Shown here one piece after another: positions 52,201 to 60,209 of a DNA stretch of 64,000 nucleotides; the stretch's first letter is position 1; each line of letters begins with the position of its first letter. Location: assembly GCA_016935175.1 (NCBI GenBank), contig JAFGRK010000018.1, positions 1 through 64,000 of the forward strand, given 5' to 3'. The position numbers and the translations under genes are program-made. Under the pieces are notes generated by a model, which worked only from the letters and a program-made list of their open reading frames with translations, was not told where the DNA came from and did no database searches. Origin of the DNA: Candidatus Woesearchaeota archaeon (GTDB lineage: Archaea; Nanobdellota; Nanobdellia; Woesearchaeales; SM23-78).

Positions 52201-55200
52201 ATTTCTGGACCAATGATAACACTCCTGAAGTCCAGTATTACTTCACTGACAGTAGGAGCAGCACTGCTAACTGCACCTTGTACTTTGATGATGCAGTATA
52301 TAATTACACAGCCAGTGTGGCCAATGGCACAGCATGGAAAGCCATGATTGCTAACAATTCCTTGCCTGATAAGAACTACAGTGTGTATGTGAACTGCACT
52401 GACAACAGCAGCAACATAGGCAAGAGCAGCGTAGTGCACATAATTGTTGACACAGCACTCCCGGGTGTGAGGGCAATAACTCCTATAACAGCTAACTGGA
52501 GCTCAACAGCCACCCCTAATTTTATTTTTAACTTCACTGACAGCTCAAGCTCAACTGCTAACTGCACATTATACGTTGGCACTAGCAGCAGAGGCAACAA
52601 TGCCAGCACTATCAACATTACAGCCACCACCATAACTTCTAGCTCTCTCTCAGCAGGAACTTATTCCTGGAATGTGACTTGCATTGACATGGCTGGTAAC
52701 AGTAATGGAAGCACTGCCAGGACCATAACCATTGATAGCTCTGCTCCTACTGTCACTCCTAGCAGCCCAGGAGACAATGAATGGACGACTGACACAACCC
52801 CTGATTTTGTGTTCACAACTACAGATTCGCTAGATAACCTTCTCAACTGTACCCTCTGGGTTGATGGCACTAGTTATGCTAACAATGCCAGCACCATAAA
52901 TAATACAGCCACTACTCTTACTGCCAGCCCTGCCTTGTCTGAGGCTAGCCATTCATGGGCTGTTAATTGCACTGACGATGCCAGCAACACAGGCCACACC
53001 ACTGCCAGGACTATTTACATTGACAATACCGCTTCAACAGTCAATATCAACATCACCCAGAACGGCTCTGCATTTGGAACAAGCACTCCTATCATCGGGT
53101 TTAATTTCAGTGACAGCGTAAGCACTACTGCGAACTGCTCATTATACTTCAATAACACAAAATACAACCACACCAACAACATGAATGTAAACACCCAATA
53201 TTCCTTGCTTGTAAATACAAGCCTTACAGACAGCAATTACACCGTTTACATCAACTGTTCTGACAAGGCTGGCAAAATAGGCAAGTCAGGAGTGCTGACA
53301 GTTGAGATAGATACAAGAGCCCCAGCAATAACTAGTGTGAATAATAATAGCATCACCACGAGCACTGCCAGGGTTAATTGGACTACTAATGAGGAGGCTA
53401 ATGGCAGTGTCAAGTATGGCACAAGCCTTGCTATGTCTGACGGAACTTCTGTTCACACTAATCTGCTTGCTTTGCATAATGTCTCGCTTTCAGGACTTAG
53501 CAGCGAGACAGTTTATTATTATAACATCACTAGCTGCGATGCGAGCTCCAATTGCAACATTACCGGTCCCTACAACTTCACCACGGCGTCTGGAGCCACA
53601 CCCGACACAACCGCCCCCACAGTCAATATAAATGCGCTTTTGGATAATATCTTCACAACAGATACTACGCCTGATGTTGACTTTAATTTCACTGATAGCA
53701 GGAGCAGCACTGCTAACTGCACGCTATATTTTGATGATACAGGCAGGAATCATACGAGCGGCATAGCGAATAACTCCCAGAAGACCCTGACAGCGAATGC
53801 CACCTTGAGCGATAAGAACTATAGTGTCTATGTGAACTGCACTGATAATTCTAGCAACATCGGCAAGAGCAGCGTAATCCGCATCATCCTCGACACTACC
53901 GCTCCCACCGTCAGGATTAACGCAACCCTTAATAACACCATCATTGCCAGCTATACTCCTAGCTTTGACTTTAACTTCACCGATGGCTTAAGCCCTTCTG
54001 CTAATTGCACTTTGTACGTAAATGGCACAGGCTATGATTATGTGGCTAGTTTAGCTAACTTCACCCAAGACACCCTTACAGCCAATGCTAGCGTCCAAAA
54101 CGGGAATTACTTTGTGAATATTAATTGTACTGACAGGGCTGGTAGGGTAGGAAAATCAGGCACTCTTAACATCACTATCTATGTTGCTTCATATGTTATA
54201 ACTAATCCTCCTGCTGATACTAAGTTTGTGTTAACTAATGACACAGGCACGGATATTACAAGCATAGGTCAGACTGGCATAATTAATGTGCTTGCAGGAA
54301 AATATGCAGGCTCAGGCAATTATTCGGCAATTTTGATCTTCAACTTCTCAGAAGACATAGACACGACCAACCTGGTACTTGATATAAATCTCTCAAGCAG
54401 GAAATCACTGTTCCATAATAGCTCAACTATAACCGGCTTGATAAACATATCGCTCTTAATCCCTAATGTGAGGAATACCAATAAGGTTTACATATGCCCT
54501 GGAGCTACAAGCCTTGAGCAAGTCAATGCTAGCTGCCCAGGGGTGATAAACATAAGTGTAGGCCAGGAAAGCAACGGCATGACAGTCTCCTCTGTCTCTT
54601 ATGATGGAGAAGACTATTATCTCGTGACCAACATCACTGGCACTGGAGGAGGAGAGCCAGACCCTACTTCGCCTCTGCAATGCGTGTTTGTCCAAGACAC
54701 TACTTGCCCTGCAGGCACTGCCAAGCTTATTGGCTTAAAGAATGACTCCGGTGGCTATATTAATGCCCATGCCCAGAACAAGACCATTGAGACCTATCCT
54801 TATTCATTATGCTGCAACAGCACCAATGCCTCAATTACCATATCCACTGACTGCCCGGGTGACGACACAGTCATAAGGCTTTCTAACCAGACCAACGCCC
54901 ACGTGGAGCTTGGGAACCTAAGCAACTATTCATACACTGCGTGCATAGGGAGTGACTGGAAAAAAGCTAATTGCGAATACCCAACTAGCAGCTGCGCTGA
55001 GAATTATGCCTGCATCATGAGCATTGCCAGCAGTGAAGGAGACAATCAGACCAATGCCCATGTCGGAGCCTGCTTAACCTATGACCAGAAGGTTTGCTGT
55101 GCCCTGACCAATTTTGCTCCTCCAGCCCCAACCCTTGTAAGCCCAGACGATGATAATACCACTGTGTTTGATAGGAGAGTCAATTTTGTCTGGAGCTCTC

Positions 55201-55841
55201 CAGGAGCAGATCCTGATGGGGATACTGTAGATTACACCCTCAATGCAAGCTGTGGAGGATGCTCTGCAGGCTGCTATGAGCCATCCATATCAGACATATC
55301 CACCGCCAATTACACAGTCCCGAATGCCTTGTGCGTCGATGTGGACTATAACTGGACTGTGAGCGCCTGCGATACCTATGATAGCTGCAATACATCTACA
55401 CAATTCACTTTCAGGATTACCAGCGTAGCAGACATGATACTGACAGTGAATGCCACCAGCTTTGGGGACATGGCATTAGGAGAGAACAATGATACTGAGG
55501 ATGATAGCCCTGCTCCAATGGTAGCAAGGAACGTAGGGAACGTGCTGCTCAATGTGACTATTAACGCAACCAACCTTTTCAGCACAGTAGATATGAATGC
55601 CTATAACTTCCAGTTCAAGGCTGATGACGAGCCAGAGCCAGGTAGCTACGAGATTAGCTGCTCACAGGACTCTGCATTCGCCTTCATGAGCAATGTCACT
55701 CCAAAGACCCTGTTCTGCAACCTATCCTATGTCGACGCTAATGATGAAAGCCAGATAGAATACAATGTGACTGTGCCCATTAGCGAGCCGCCAGGTGCCA
55801 AGAGCAGCAGTATAGAGGTAAGCTTTGTTAAGAGTGAATGA
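49263..55841 (+). CDS. Giant secreted surface protein with Gly-rich, Ig-like and FN3-like domains
   Basis: 2192 residues. A signal peptide (about 1-25) precedes a beta-rich N-terminal region with a macroglobulin-like segment (SIYLPGEEAFIAMAV). A Gly-rich domain spans about 380-571 (WSAPEG start, long GGAGG runs). Then come eight Ig-like modules (each NCTLY...NYSVYVNCTD) and three FN3-like modules (NWTT...NGSVKYG...YYYNITSC), about 580-1640. The C-terminal part is Cys-rich with three NAH(A/V) units followed by a TV-x-F-x-W FN3-like domain. Very many N-x-S/T sequons. No C-terminal membrane helix or sorting signal is seen. Modules 1-2 repeat almost exactly at DNA level. Likely S-layer-like or adhesion protein. 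Confidence 0.9.
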   Translation: MKNPFYRGSALVIFLSLIVLALVLAAPSEDEGKTTLISDHGKAYKVQENPTIDFDYERGFDPIKYVIQIFSDPREAKLTKDGKEIAADIRVEKTAYGKYSVEIPKPRQFKPGLYTVTLTNDGETIEQDFLWGVLAINTHKSIYLPGEEAFIAMAVLDDGGRMVCDADVTLEITNPSGIKSTLSTGEGTIVVSPTCHYYSVTDMPDYYSYYTMQEAGTYQVVLTAITKNGERTLTDNFFVQETVDYDVSRKGPTRIYPRDIYTMEFTITPGRAYSGVIREYVPASFKIMPQEGLSVMTVGDLKVLEWRTSLSQGQSQVLSYDFDAPDISPYFFTLGKLEIGNWQEARDWMIASDAVYVVNYTGDDTWSAPEGIAWAFIECWGGGGGGGGSNAGKTNFGGGGGAGGQYAASNITNLPAGNYAIVVGSAGAAGLAAGGNGGAGGNSTFNGSTVKAVGGAGGIANAGAGGTGENSTGIGQIVYRGGSGYTGGASGGAGGGGAGSSGAGGDATGVGTNPGSGTAEFGGAGGNGGADADGSPGSDYGGGGGGGETGPSGGSGTPMAGGAGAQGYVRITYMIADAADEEAPTVTINTGLNNTVFTTRTPTFDYTFSDSISEYANCTLYINDTARNTTLNVANGTATKYLTANTSLVDSNYSVYINCTDASGNVGMSGVLRVAVDATAPAITGVLNHSITDTFAMINWTTDQIANGSVKYGTGLDMSTGTVIHTSLLSAHNISLAGLSASTLYYYNITSCDAHGNCNMTGPYNFTTTAAPDNTPPTVNINAGLNNTVFTTRTPTFDYNFNDTTSSVANCTLFINDTARNTTLNVVNGTSTKYLTSDSSLVDSNYSVYINCTDASGNIGKSDVLRVAVDATAPAITGVLNHSITSSFAMVNWTTSELANGSVKYGTGLDMGTGTVVHTNLLTAHNISLSGLGSTTFYYYNITSCDPHGWCNITGPYNFTTSTGPDTTAPTVSINTSLDNFWTNDNTPEVQYYFTDSRSSTANCTLYFDDAVYNYTASVANGTAWKAMIANNSLPDKNYSVYVNCTDNSSNIGKSSVVHIIVDTALPGVRAITPITANWSSTATPNFIFNFTDSSSSTANCTLYVGTSSRGNNASTINITATTITSSSLSAGTYSWNVTCIDMAGNSNGSTARTITIDSSAPTVTPSSPGDNEWTTDTTPDFVFTTTDSLDNLLNCTLWVDGTSYANNASTINNTATTLTASPALSEASHSWAVNCTDDASNTGHTTARTIYIDNTASTVNINITQNGSAFGTSTPIIGFNFSDSVSTTANCSLYFNNTKYNHTNNMNVNTQYSLLVNTSLTDSNYTVYINCSDKAGKIGKSGVLTVEIDTRAPAITSVNNNSITTSTARVNWTTNEEANGSVKYGTSLAMSDGTSVHTNLLALHNVSLSGLSSETVYYYNITSCDASSNCNITGPYNFTTASGATPDTTAPTVNINALLDNIFTTDTTPDVDFNFTDSRSSTANCTLYFDDTGRNHTSGIANNSQKTLTANATLSDKNYSVYVNCTDNSSNIGKSSVIRIILDTTAPTVRINATLNNTIIASYTPSFDFNFTDGLSPSANCTLYVNGTGYDYVASLANFTQDTLTANASVQNGNYFVNINCTDRAGRVGKSGTLNITIYVASYVITNPPADTKFVLTNDTGTDITSIGQTGIINVLAGKYAGSGNYSAILIFNFSEDIDTTNLVLDINLSSRKSLFHNSSTITGLINISLLIPNVRNTNKVYICPGATSLEQVNASCPGVINISVGQESNGMTVSSVSYDGEDYYLVTNITGTGGGEPDPTSPLQCVFVQDTTCPAGTAKLIGLKNDSGGYINAHAQNKTIETYPYSLCCNSTNASITISTDCPGDDTVIRLSNQTNAHVELGNLSNYSYTACIGSDWKKANCEYPTSSCAENYACIMSIASSEGDNQTNAHVGACLTYDQKVCCALTNFAPPAPTLVSPDDDNTTVFDRRVNFVWSSPGADPDGDTVDYTLNASCGGCSAGCYEPSISDISTANYTVPNALCVDVDYNWTVSACDTYDSCNTSTQFTFRITSVADMILTVNATSFGDMALGENNDTEDDSPAPMVARNVGNVLLNVTINATNLFSTVDMNAYNFQFKADDEPEPGSYEISCSQDSAFAFMSNVTPKTLFCNLSYVDANDESQIEYNVTVPISEPPGAKSSSIEVSFVKSE
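51000..52160 (+). repeat. Tandem duplication of an Ig+FN3 module pair
   Basis: Two adjacent units of about 575 bp inside the giant gene are highly similar at DNA level, for example TTCACTACTAGAACYCCTAC in both. A third, more diverged FN3 unit lies at 53310-53590. This indicates recent expansion within the gene. Confidence 0.75.
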
Positions 55842-55896
55842 TGTGATGATGTGATGATTAGCAAAACCAAAGCTAGCCAAAAAGAGGTCACCTAGA

Positions 55897-57072
55897 ATGA
55901 AAATAAAACCTTTCAAAGAGAAGAGCTTATTCCCATTTATATCGCTGATCTTAATCCTATTTTTGAATTTGGCGCTAAGTGCAGCACTAGTAACTTCCCT
56001 TGGGGTCAGCCCTGCAGGCAAGACTGTCACATTCACCCCAAATACTGATTTTGAAATAGATTTTTACATAATCAACTCTGAAAGGAATAATATGCAGATT
56101 AGCGTTGGAGGAGTAGGAGAGCTTTCAGACATGATGTTCTTTGACCAGCAGATAATAACCCTGACTGAGTCAGATGATAAGGTCCCTTTTAGGCTAATCC
56201 TGAAATTGCCAGCTGGCATGGAACCTGGCATCAGGACCAGCAACATCAAGCTGACTCCTATTCTGCCAGAGAATGAGGACGATATGCTCTCTGCCTATCT
56301 AGCACCGCAGATACCTATCAAAGTCAGGGTGCCATACCCGAGCAAATACGCTGACATATCCATAGTTGTGCAGAGCGTGGATGAAGGCACCCCAGTACCA
56401 ATATATATTGAGTTTGACAACCTAGGCTCTGAAAGGATAACAAGCGCAGGGGCAGAGCTAAGGCTTTATGACCCTGAAGGAGAGCTGATATCAGAAATGG
56501 CAGCTCCTGAGATCAGCATTGAAAAAGACTCACTTGGCAAGACCAAGGCAGAGCCTGCCCCGATCCTAAGAAGAGGAATATACAGGGTAGTAGCTGATGC
56601 TTACTATGATGGTGTTGATAAGGTTATAGACATGAATATCTCTCTTGGAGACCCCTTGCTGACTGCAAGGGAGCTGCTGACTAAGCAGCTAGAGATACAG
56701 CCAGTCAGCAAGGTAGGCTTGAAGGCTTATAATGATTGGAATGCAGAGCTCTCAGTCACAGGGTTCTTGGAGATAGAGGACAAAAAGACAGAGATGCCTG
56801 TGTTCAAGTTCGAGAAGAATGCAGAGCAGGAGATAAGCAGCTTCCTTGAGACATCAGGGCTTGAGCCTGGAGAGTACAACCTCACAGTCACATGGGTTTA
56901 TGCTAACCAGATGAAAAGGGACGTGTTCCCTGTCAAGATTATTGAGAAAAAGCCAGAGCCAGCCATATCCTGGCCAAGGATACTCATAGGGTTGGCTGCC
57001 TTGGCAGTGATGATAGCGACCTTGGCAATTTTGCTCGCATTGCTGAAAAGAAAAAAGCCTCGCACAAACTAA
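55897..57072 (+). CDS. Secreted protein with C-terminal membrane anchor
   Basis: 391 residues. A signal peptide (LFPFISLILILFLNLALSAA) is followed by about three beta-sandwich-like segments (SPAGKTVTFTP, ITLTESDDKVPFRL, PVPIYIEFDNLGS) resembling archaeal S-layer or CARDB-type domains. A C-terminal helix (ILIGLAALAVMIATLAIL) with a short basic tail ends the protein. It begins 56 nt after the giant gene, with AAAAAGAGGTC as ribosome binding site, so the two are probably co-transcribed. It may anchor the giant protein, which lacks its own anchor (inference). Confidence 0.8.
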   Translation: MKIKPFKEKSLFPFISLILILFLNLALSAALVTSLGVSPAGKTVTFTPNTDFEIDFYIINSERNNMQISVGGVGELSDMMFFDQQIITLTESDDKVPFRLILKLPAGMEPGIRTSNIKLTPILPENEDDMLSAYLAPQIPIKVRVPYPSKYADISIVVQSVDEGTPVPIYIEFDNLGSERITSAGAELRLYDPEGELISEMAAPEISIEKDSLGKTKAEPAPILRRGIYRVVADAYYDGVDKVIDMNISLGDPLLTARELLTKQLEIQPVSKVGLKAYNDWNAELSVTGFLEIEDKKTEMPVFKFEKNAEQEISSFLETSGLEPGEYNLTVTWVYANQMKRDVFPVKIIEKKPEPAISWPRILIGLAALAVMIATLAILLALLKRKKPRTN

Positions 57073-57080
57073 TGACATAC

Positions 57081-57121
57081 CAGTATCATCCAATATCATC
57101 TAGTATCATATCCGGTATCAT
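57081..57121. repeat. Short imperfect tandem repeat in spacer
   Basis: Four imperfect copies of a roughly 10-bp unit AGTATCATCY. No gene is seen in the 140-nt spacer apart from the next gene's promoter (TTTAAATA near 57180). Confidence 0.6.
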
Positions 57122-57212
57122 ATTAATACTCATTAAATAATCATTAAGAGGGTTAAAGAAGCCCAAAGGAGCGAAACCTTTAAATAGGTATGCTTACAGA
57201 AATGGAGGTATT

Positions 57213-57770
57213 ATGGCAAGTTCGTTTGGTAATGCAATAGGCTTCATGGGAGAATTAGGAGTCTATGACGTGGTGCTGCCTTTCTTGATGATATTCACCC
57301 TTGTCTTTGCAATACTTGAGAAGACCAAGATATACGGCACAGAAAAGATTGGTGGTCAGGAGTACACCAGGAAGAACCTTAATGGCATGACAGCCTTTGT
57401 AATGGCATTTTTTGTCGTCGCATCAACCAGGCTGGTAGCAGTCATCAACGAGGTCCTGGCAAGCACAGTGCTCCTTCTCTTGCTTTCAGTATGCTTCCTG
57501 CTCTTAGCAGGCAGCTTCCACTCTGGCAAAGAGGAATTCTTCCTCAAGGGAGGCTGGAACAAGCTCTTCATGTTCATCATGTTCATCGGCATAGTCCTGA
57601 TTTTCCTGCACGCGCTGGGCTGGCTCGATATAATCTGGGTAAGCCTAATCCATAATTTTGACTCAGTAATCACCTCTACCATAGTCCTCCTGGTAATAGT
57701 AGTAGTTGCGATAGTCTATATAACAGGAGGATTTGACAAGAAGAAAAGTGGAGGAAGCAAAGAAGGATAA
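57213..57770 (+). CDS. Polytopic membrane protein, paralogue 1 of 3
   Basis: 185 residues with about five helices. The N-terminal motif YDVVLPFLMIFTLVFAILEKTKIYG recurs in the next gene as VLLPFILVFTIVFATLQKTKI (both quoted in part), marking them as paralogues. The family was not recognised. ATG 57213 has both GGAGGT at 4 nt and a TATA-like TTTAAATA about 28 nt upstream. The position between surface proteins and pilus/secretion genes suggests an envelope or export role. Confidence 0.8.
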   Translation: MASSFGNAIGFMGELGVYDVVLPFLMIFTLVFAILEKTKIYGTEKIGGQEYTRKNLNGMTAFVMAFFVVASTRLVAVINEVLASTVLLLLLSVCFLLLAGSFHSGKEEFFLKGGWNKLFMFIMFIGIVLIFLHALGWLDIIWVSLIHNFDSVITSTIVLLVIVVVAIVYITGGFDKKKSGGSKEG

Positions 57771-57869
57771 GGGCAGGATAAGTGCAAGATATAAAAGCCT
57801 AAGTGCAATAAAAAACGAAAACATAATAAGCAAGTTATGTTATAAAAAAGCCAAAGGAGGTTAGTGAAA

Positions 57870-58466
57870 ATGGTGTTTCAGAACTTTATATATATGTTGG
57901 ATATGTGGGGAGTGACAGATGTTCTTTTGCCGTTTATACTGGTGTTTACCATAGTCTTTGCCACATTGCAGAAGACCAAGATTCTTGGTGATGGCAAGAA
58001 AAACTACAACGTAATGGTAGCCCTAGTCATGGGCTTGGCAGTTGTCATACCGCACATAGTGGGCAGGTACCCTTTCAACTTTGACCCTGTCAATGTGATA
58101 AATGCATCACTGCCCCAGGTATCAATAATCCTAGTGGCAATAATAATGCTGCTGCTGATAATAGGTATATTCGGGAATGAGATAGACATCGCAGGTACAT
58201 CCCTTGCAGGATGGGTTGTACTGCTTGCCATCATTGCAGTGTTACTGATATTTGGTTCAGCAGTCGGCTGGTTCCCATTGCCAATCTACCTGAACTTCCT
58301 GCTTGACCCAGAGCTCCAGGCTCTCATAGTGATGATTCTTGTCTTTGGCATCATTATCTGGTTCATAACCAAGGATGATACCCAGAAGGAACAAAAAGGA
58401 GAGAAGGGTTTAGGCCACTTCCTCGAGGAGATGGGCAAGGGACTAAAAAAGAAAGGTGGAAAATAA
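57870..58466 (+). CDS. Polytopic membrane protein, paralogue 2 of 3
   Basis: About 198 residues with five helices and a basic C-terminal tail (GKGLKKKGGK). It shares the VLLPFILVFTIVFA-xLxKTKI motif with paralogue 1. AAAGGAGG at 57853-57860 fits ATG 57870 better than the in-frame GTG 57864. It belongs to a three-gene run on the plus strand. Confidence 0.8.
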   Translation: MVFQNFIYMLDMWGVTDVLLPFILVFTIVFATLQKTKILGDGKKNYNVMVALVMGLAVVIPHIVGRYPFNFDPVNVINASLPQVSIILVAIIMLLLIIGIFGNEIDIAGTSLAGWVVLLAIIAVLLIFGSAVGWFPLPIYLNFLLDPELQALIVMILVFGIIIWFITKDDTQKEQKGEKGLGHFLEEMGKGLKKKGGK

Positions 58467-58571
58467 GCTTAAAGCCCTAACAAATTATTTTATTAGCTTT
58501 TTTACTTATGATTTTTTGACTAACTGATAACACAGACATGATTAAGTTCCATAATAATCCCTAAAATTAAA

Positions 58572-59186
58572 ATGGCCACACTCCTTGATGTCGGATTACT
58601 AGAGCATTTCGGGATAATCTTTGTAATCCTTCTTGTATTCCTCATCCTCTTCGGCCTTCTGGAATATATCAAGGCCTTTGGCGAGGGAAAAAAGGGCATG
58701 CATGCCATGATAGCCCTTTCAGTGGCATTCCTCTTCCTTGTCTCAAAGCTAGCCACTAACATGGTGTCCTTCATGGTGCCCTGGTTTATGGTGGCTGTCA
58801 TCTTCATCTTTTTACTCTTATTCCTCATAAGGATGTTCGGGGTTGGAGAAGGCGACATGGTAAAGCTTATCAAGGACCCTAATGCCTACCCATGGATAAT
58901 AGCCATAGCAGTGATTATACTCTTGTTCGCCTTGAGCAACACTTTTGGCCAATCCCTGCTTGAGAAAGGCGGAGGCGGTGGAGGCGCTGGCACTCCCACA
59001 TCAGACCCTGCTATAAGCCAAGACCCAGGCACAATATCACCTGATTACAGCACTACCAGCACAGCAACATCAAGCTTCGCAACTAATTTCCTTAACACGT
59101 TAAGGAATCCGAAAGTTCTTGGGCTATTGTTCATATTCTTAGTGGGAATGTTCGCACTTATCTTCCTGACCAAGACTGCCAAGTAG
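58572..59186 (+). CDS. Polytopic membrane protein, paralogue 3 of 3
   Basis: 204 residues. The opening LLEHFGIIFVILLVFLILFGLLEYIKAFGEGK is a diverged version of the paralogue motif (seen as LLVFLILFGLLEYIKAFG). About four helices in the first 130 residues, a Gly/Ser/Thr-rich linker (GGGGGGAGTPTSDP) and a final helix near the C-terminus. No clear ribosome binding site before ATG 58572. Function unknown. Confidence 0.78.
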   Translation: MATLLDVGLLEHFGIIFVILLVFLILFGLLEYIKAFGEGKKGMHAMIALSVAFLFLVSKLATNMVSFMVPWFMVAVIFIFLLLFLIRMFGVGEGDMVKLIKDPNAYPWIIAIAVIILLFALSNTFGQSLLEKGGGGGGAGTPTSDPAISQDPGTISPDYSTTSTATSSFATNFLNTLRNPKVLGLLFIFLVGMFALIFLTKTAK

Positions 59187-59295
59187 GAGAAGGCTAAGAT
59201 AAGAATAAAAATCCTAAAATAAGAAAATAACCTTTCTAGGGGCTAATCTTTATTCTTTATCAGGCAGCGGCCTTTATGAGATGTTTTTTAAGTTT

Positions 59296-59898
59296 TCAGA
59301 TCGGCCCTTTTTTTAAGGCTTGGGTTATCCTTGCAAGCTCGCTCACATTCTCAGTGAACAAGGGCAGGACCTTGGAGAACACCTTTTCCATGGCCTTGAC
59401 TTCAGCACCCACTTCCAGGATGTTCTTGTCATATTCCCCTATCTTTCCGATAACCGCCTGGTGGAGCTTGTCAAAGCTGTCCTGAAGGCTTTCAAAACGC
59501 TGCTCAATCCTGGCAAGCTTGTTCTCCACCTCGTTCTTCCATTCAACAATCTTGTTAATATCCTTGCCTAGCTCATCCCATTTCTCCTCAATCACGCTCT
59601 CGATGAGCTCCTCAACTTCCTCATTACCCATTCCAACCATGCTTCCTCCCTCCTCATAGCCTTGTCCAAGCCCCTGGCTTGCATCCCCAGCACCGCTAGG
59701 CAGCGGCGCATTGCTTCCCCCTTGGAAAGCTGGCGCTCCAGATACCAAGTCTGCCTGGTTTAAGGCATCGAATATCTGCGTGGATGAATACCCATTCCTC
59801 TGCAAAGCCTGTACAATCTGGTTATTGTCAAAGCCCTTTATCCTCATAGCCCTGACTTGGTCAATAGGCAGGTTATCAGGCTTATTGAACAAAGGCAA
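59296..59898 (-). CDS. Coiled-coil protein with N-terminal UBA-like helices
   Basis: 200 residues. The N-terminal part (AMRIKGFDNNQIVQALQRNGYS) has the three-helix pattern of UBA-like domains. A Gly/Ser/Ala-rich linker follows, then coiled coil (about 95-195). No membrane segment. TTG 59898 is chosen because AGAGGTGCATGG precedes it at normal spacing and the nearby ATG is out of frame. It runs opposite to the membrane paralogues but beside pilus-related genes. Function unknown. Confidence 0.75.
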   Translation of the reverse strand: MPLFNKPDNLPIDQVRAMRIKGFDNNQIVQALQRNGYSSTQIFDALNQADLVSGAPAFQGGSNAPLPSGAGDASQGLGQGYEEGGSMVGMGNEEVEELIESVIEEKWDELGKDINKIVEWKNEVENKLARIEQRFESLQDSFDKLHQAVIGKIGEYDKNILEVGAEVKAMEKVFSKVLPLFTENVSELARITQALKKGPI

Positions 59899-59972
59899 CC
59901 ATGCACCTCTTTTGCTTCAGCGCAATCTTTTATAAAAATTCACTGACACTTTTCAAATTTATAAAATCCAGC

Positions 59973-59980
59973 TATATAAA
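59973..59980 (+). promoter_or_regulatory. TATA box positioned for element R3
   Basis: TATATAAA; an archaeal start about 26 nt beyond its centre falls at about 60003, one base before the left end of R3. Confidence 0.5.
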
Positions 59981-60003
59981 TGTTATGTTGTAACCCCGGC
60001 TAT

Positions 60004-60169
60004 GTTGAAAAAGTCACCCTCGGCACCCCGGCTGGGGTGACCCCCGCCTCTGCAGCCATTGTGCAAGCCATTCGCAAAGCTCATGGCGTTGCACTTGCAG
60101 CAGGTGCTCAGAAGTGCGCTTCTGGCACCGCAAGAGGTTACTCTTGCAGGCTGCGGCAACTTTTTCAAC
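60004..60169 (+). repeat. Structured dispersed element, copy R3 (candidate ncRNA family)
   Basis: Closing stem GTTGAAAAAGT (60004-60014) pairs with ACTTTTTCAAC (60159-60169). Inside are hairpin GTCACCC/GGGTGAC, the conserved long hairpin GCAGCC/GGCTGC with GTGCAA/TTGCAC and GCCAT/ATGGC and loop TCGCAAAGCTC, and two extra hairpins absent from R1 and R2: GGTGC-TCAGAAG with CTTCTG-GCACC, and GCAAGAG-GTTA-CTCTTGC. It accounts for most of the only gene-free stretch over 300 nt (59899-60209). Confidence 0.75.
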
Positions 60170-60209
60170 GCACCTGTTGTAACCCTGTGGTCTTTAGCCT
60201 ATTTGCAGC

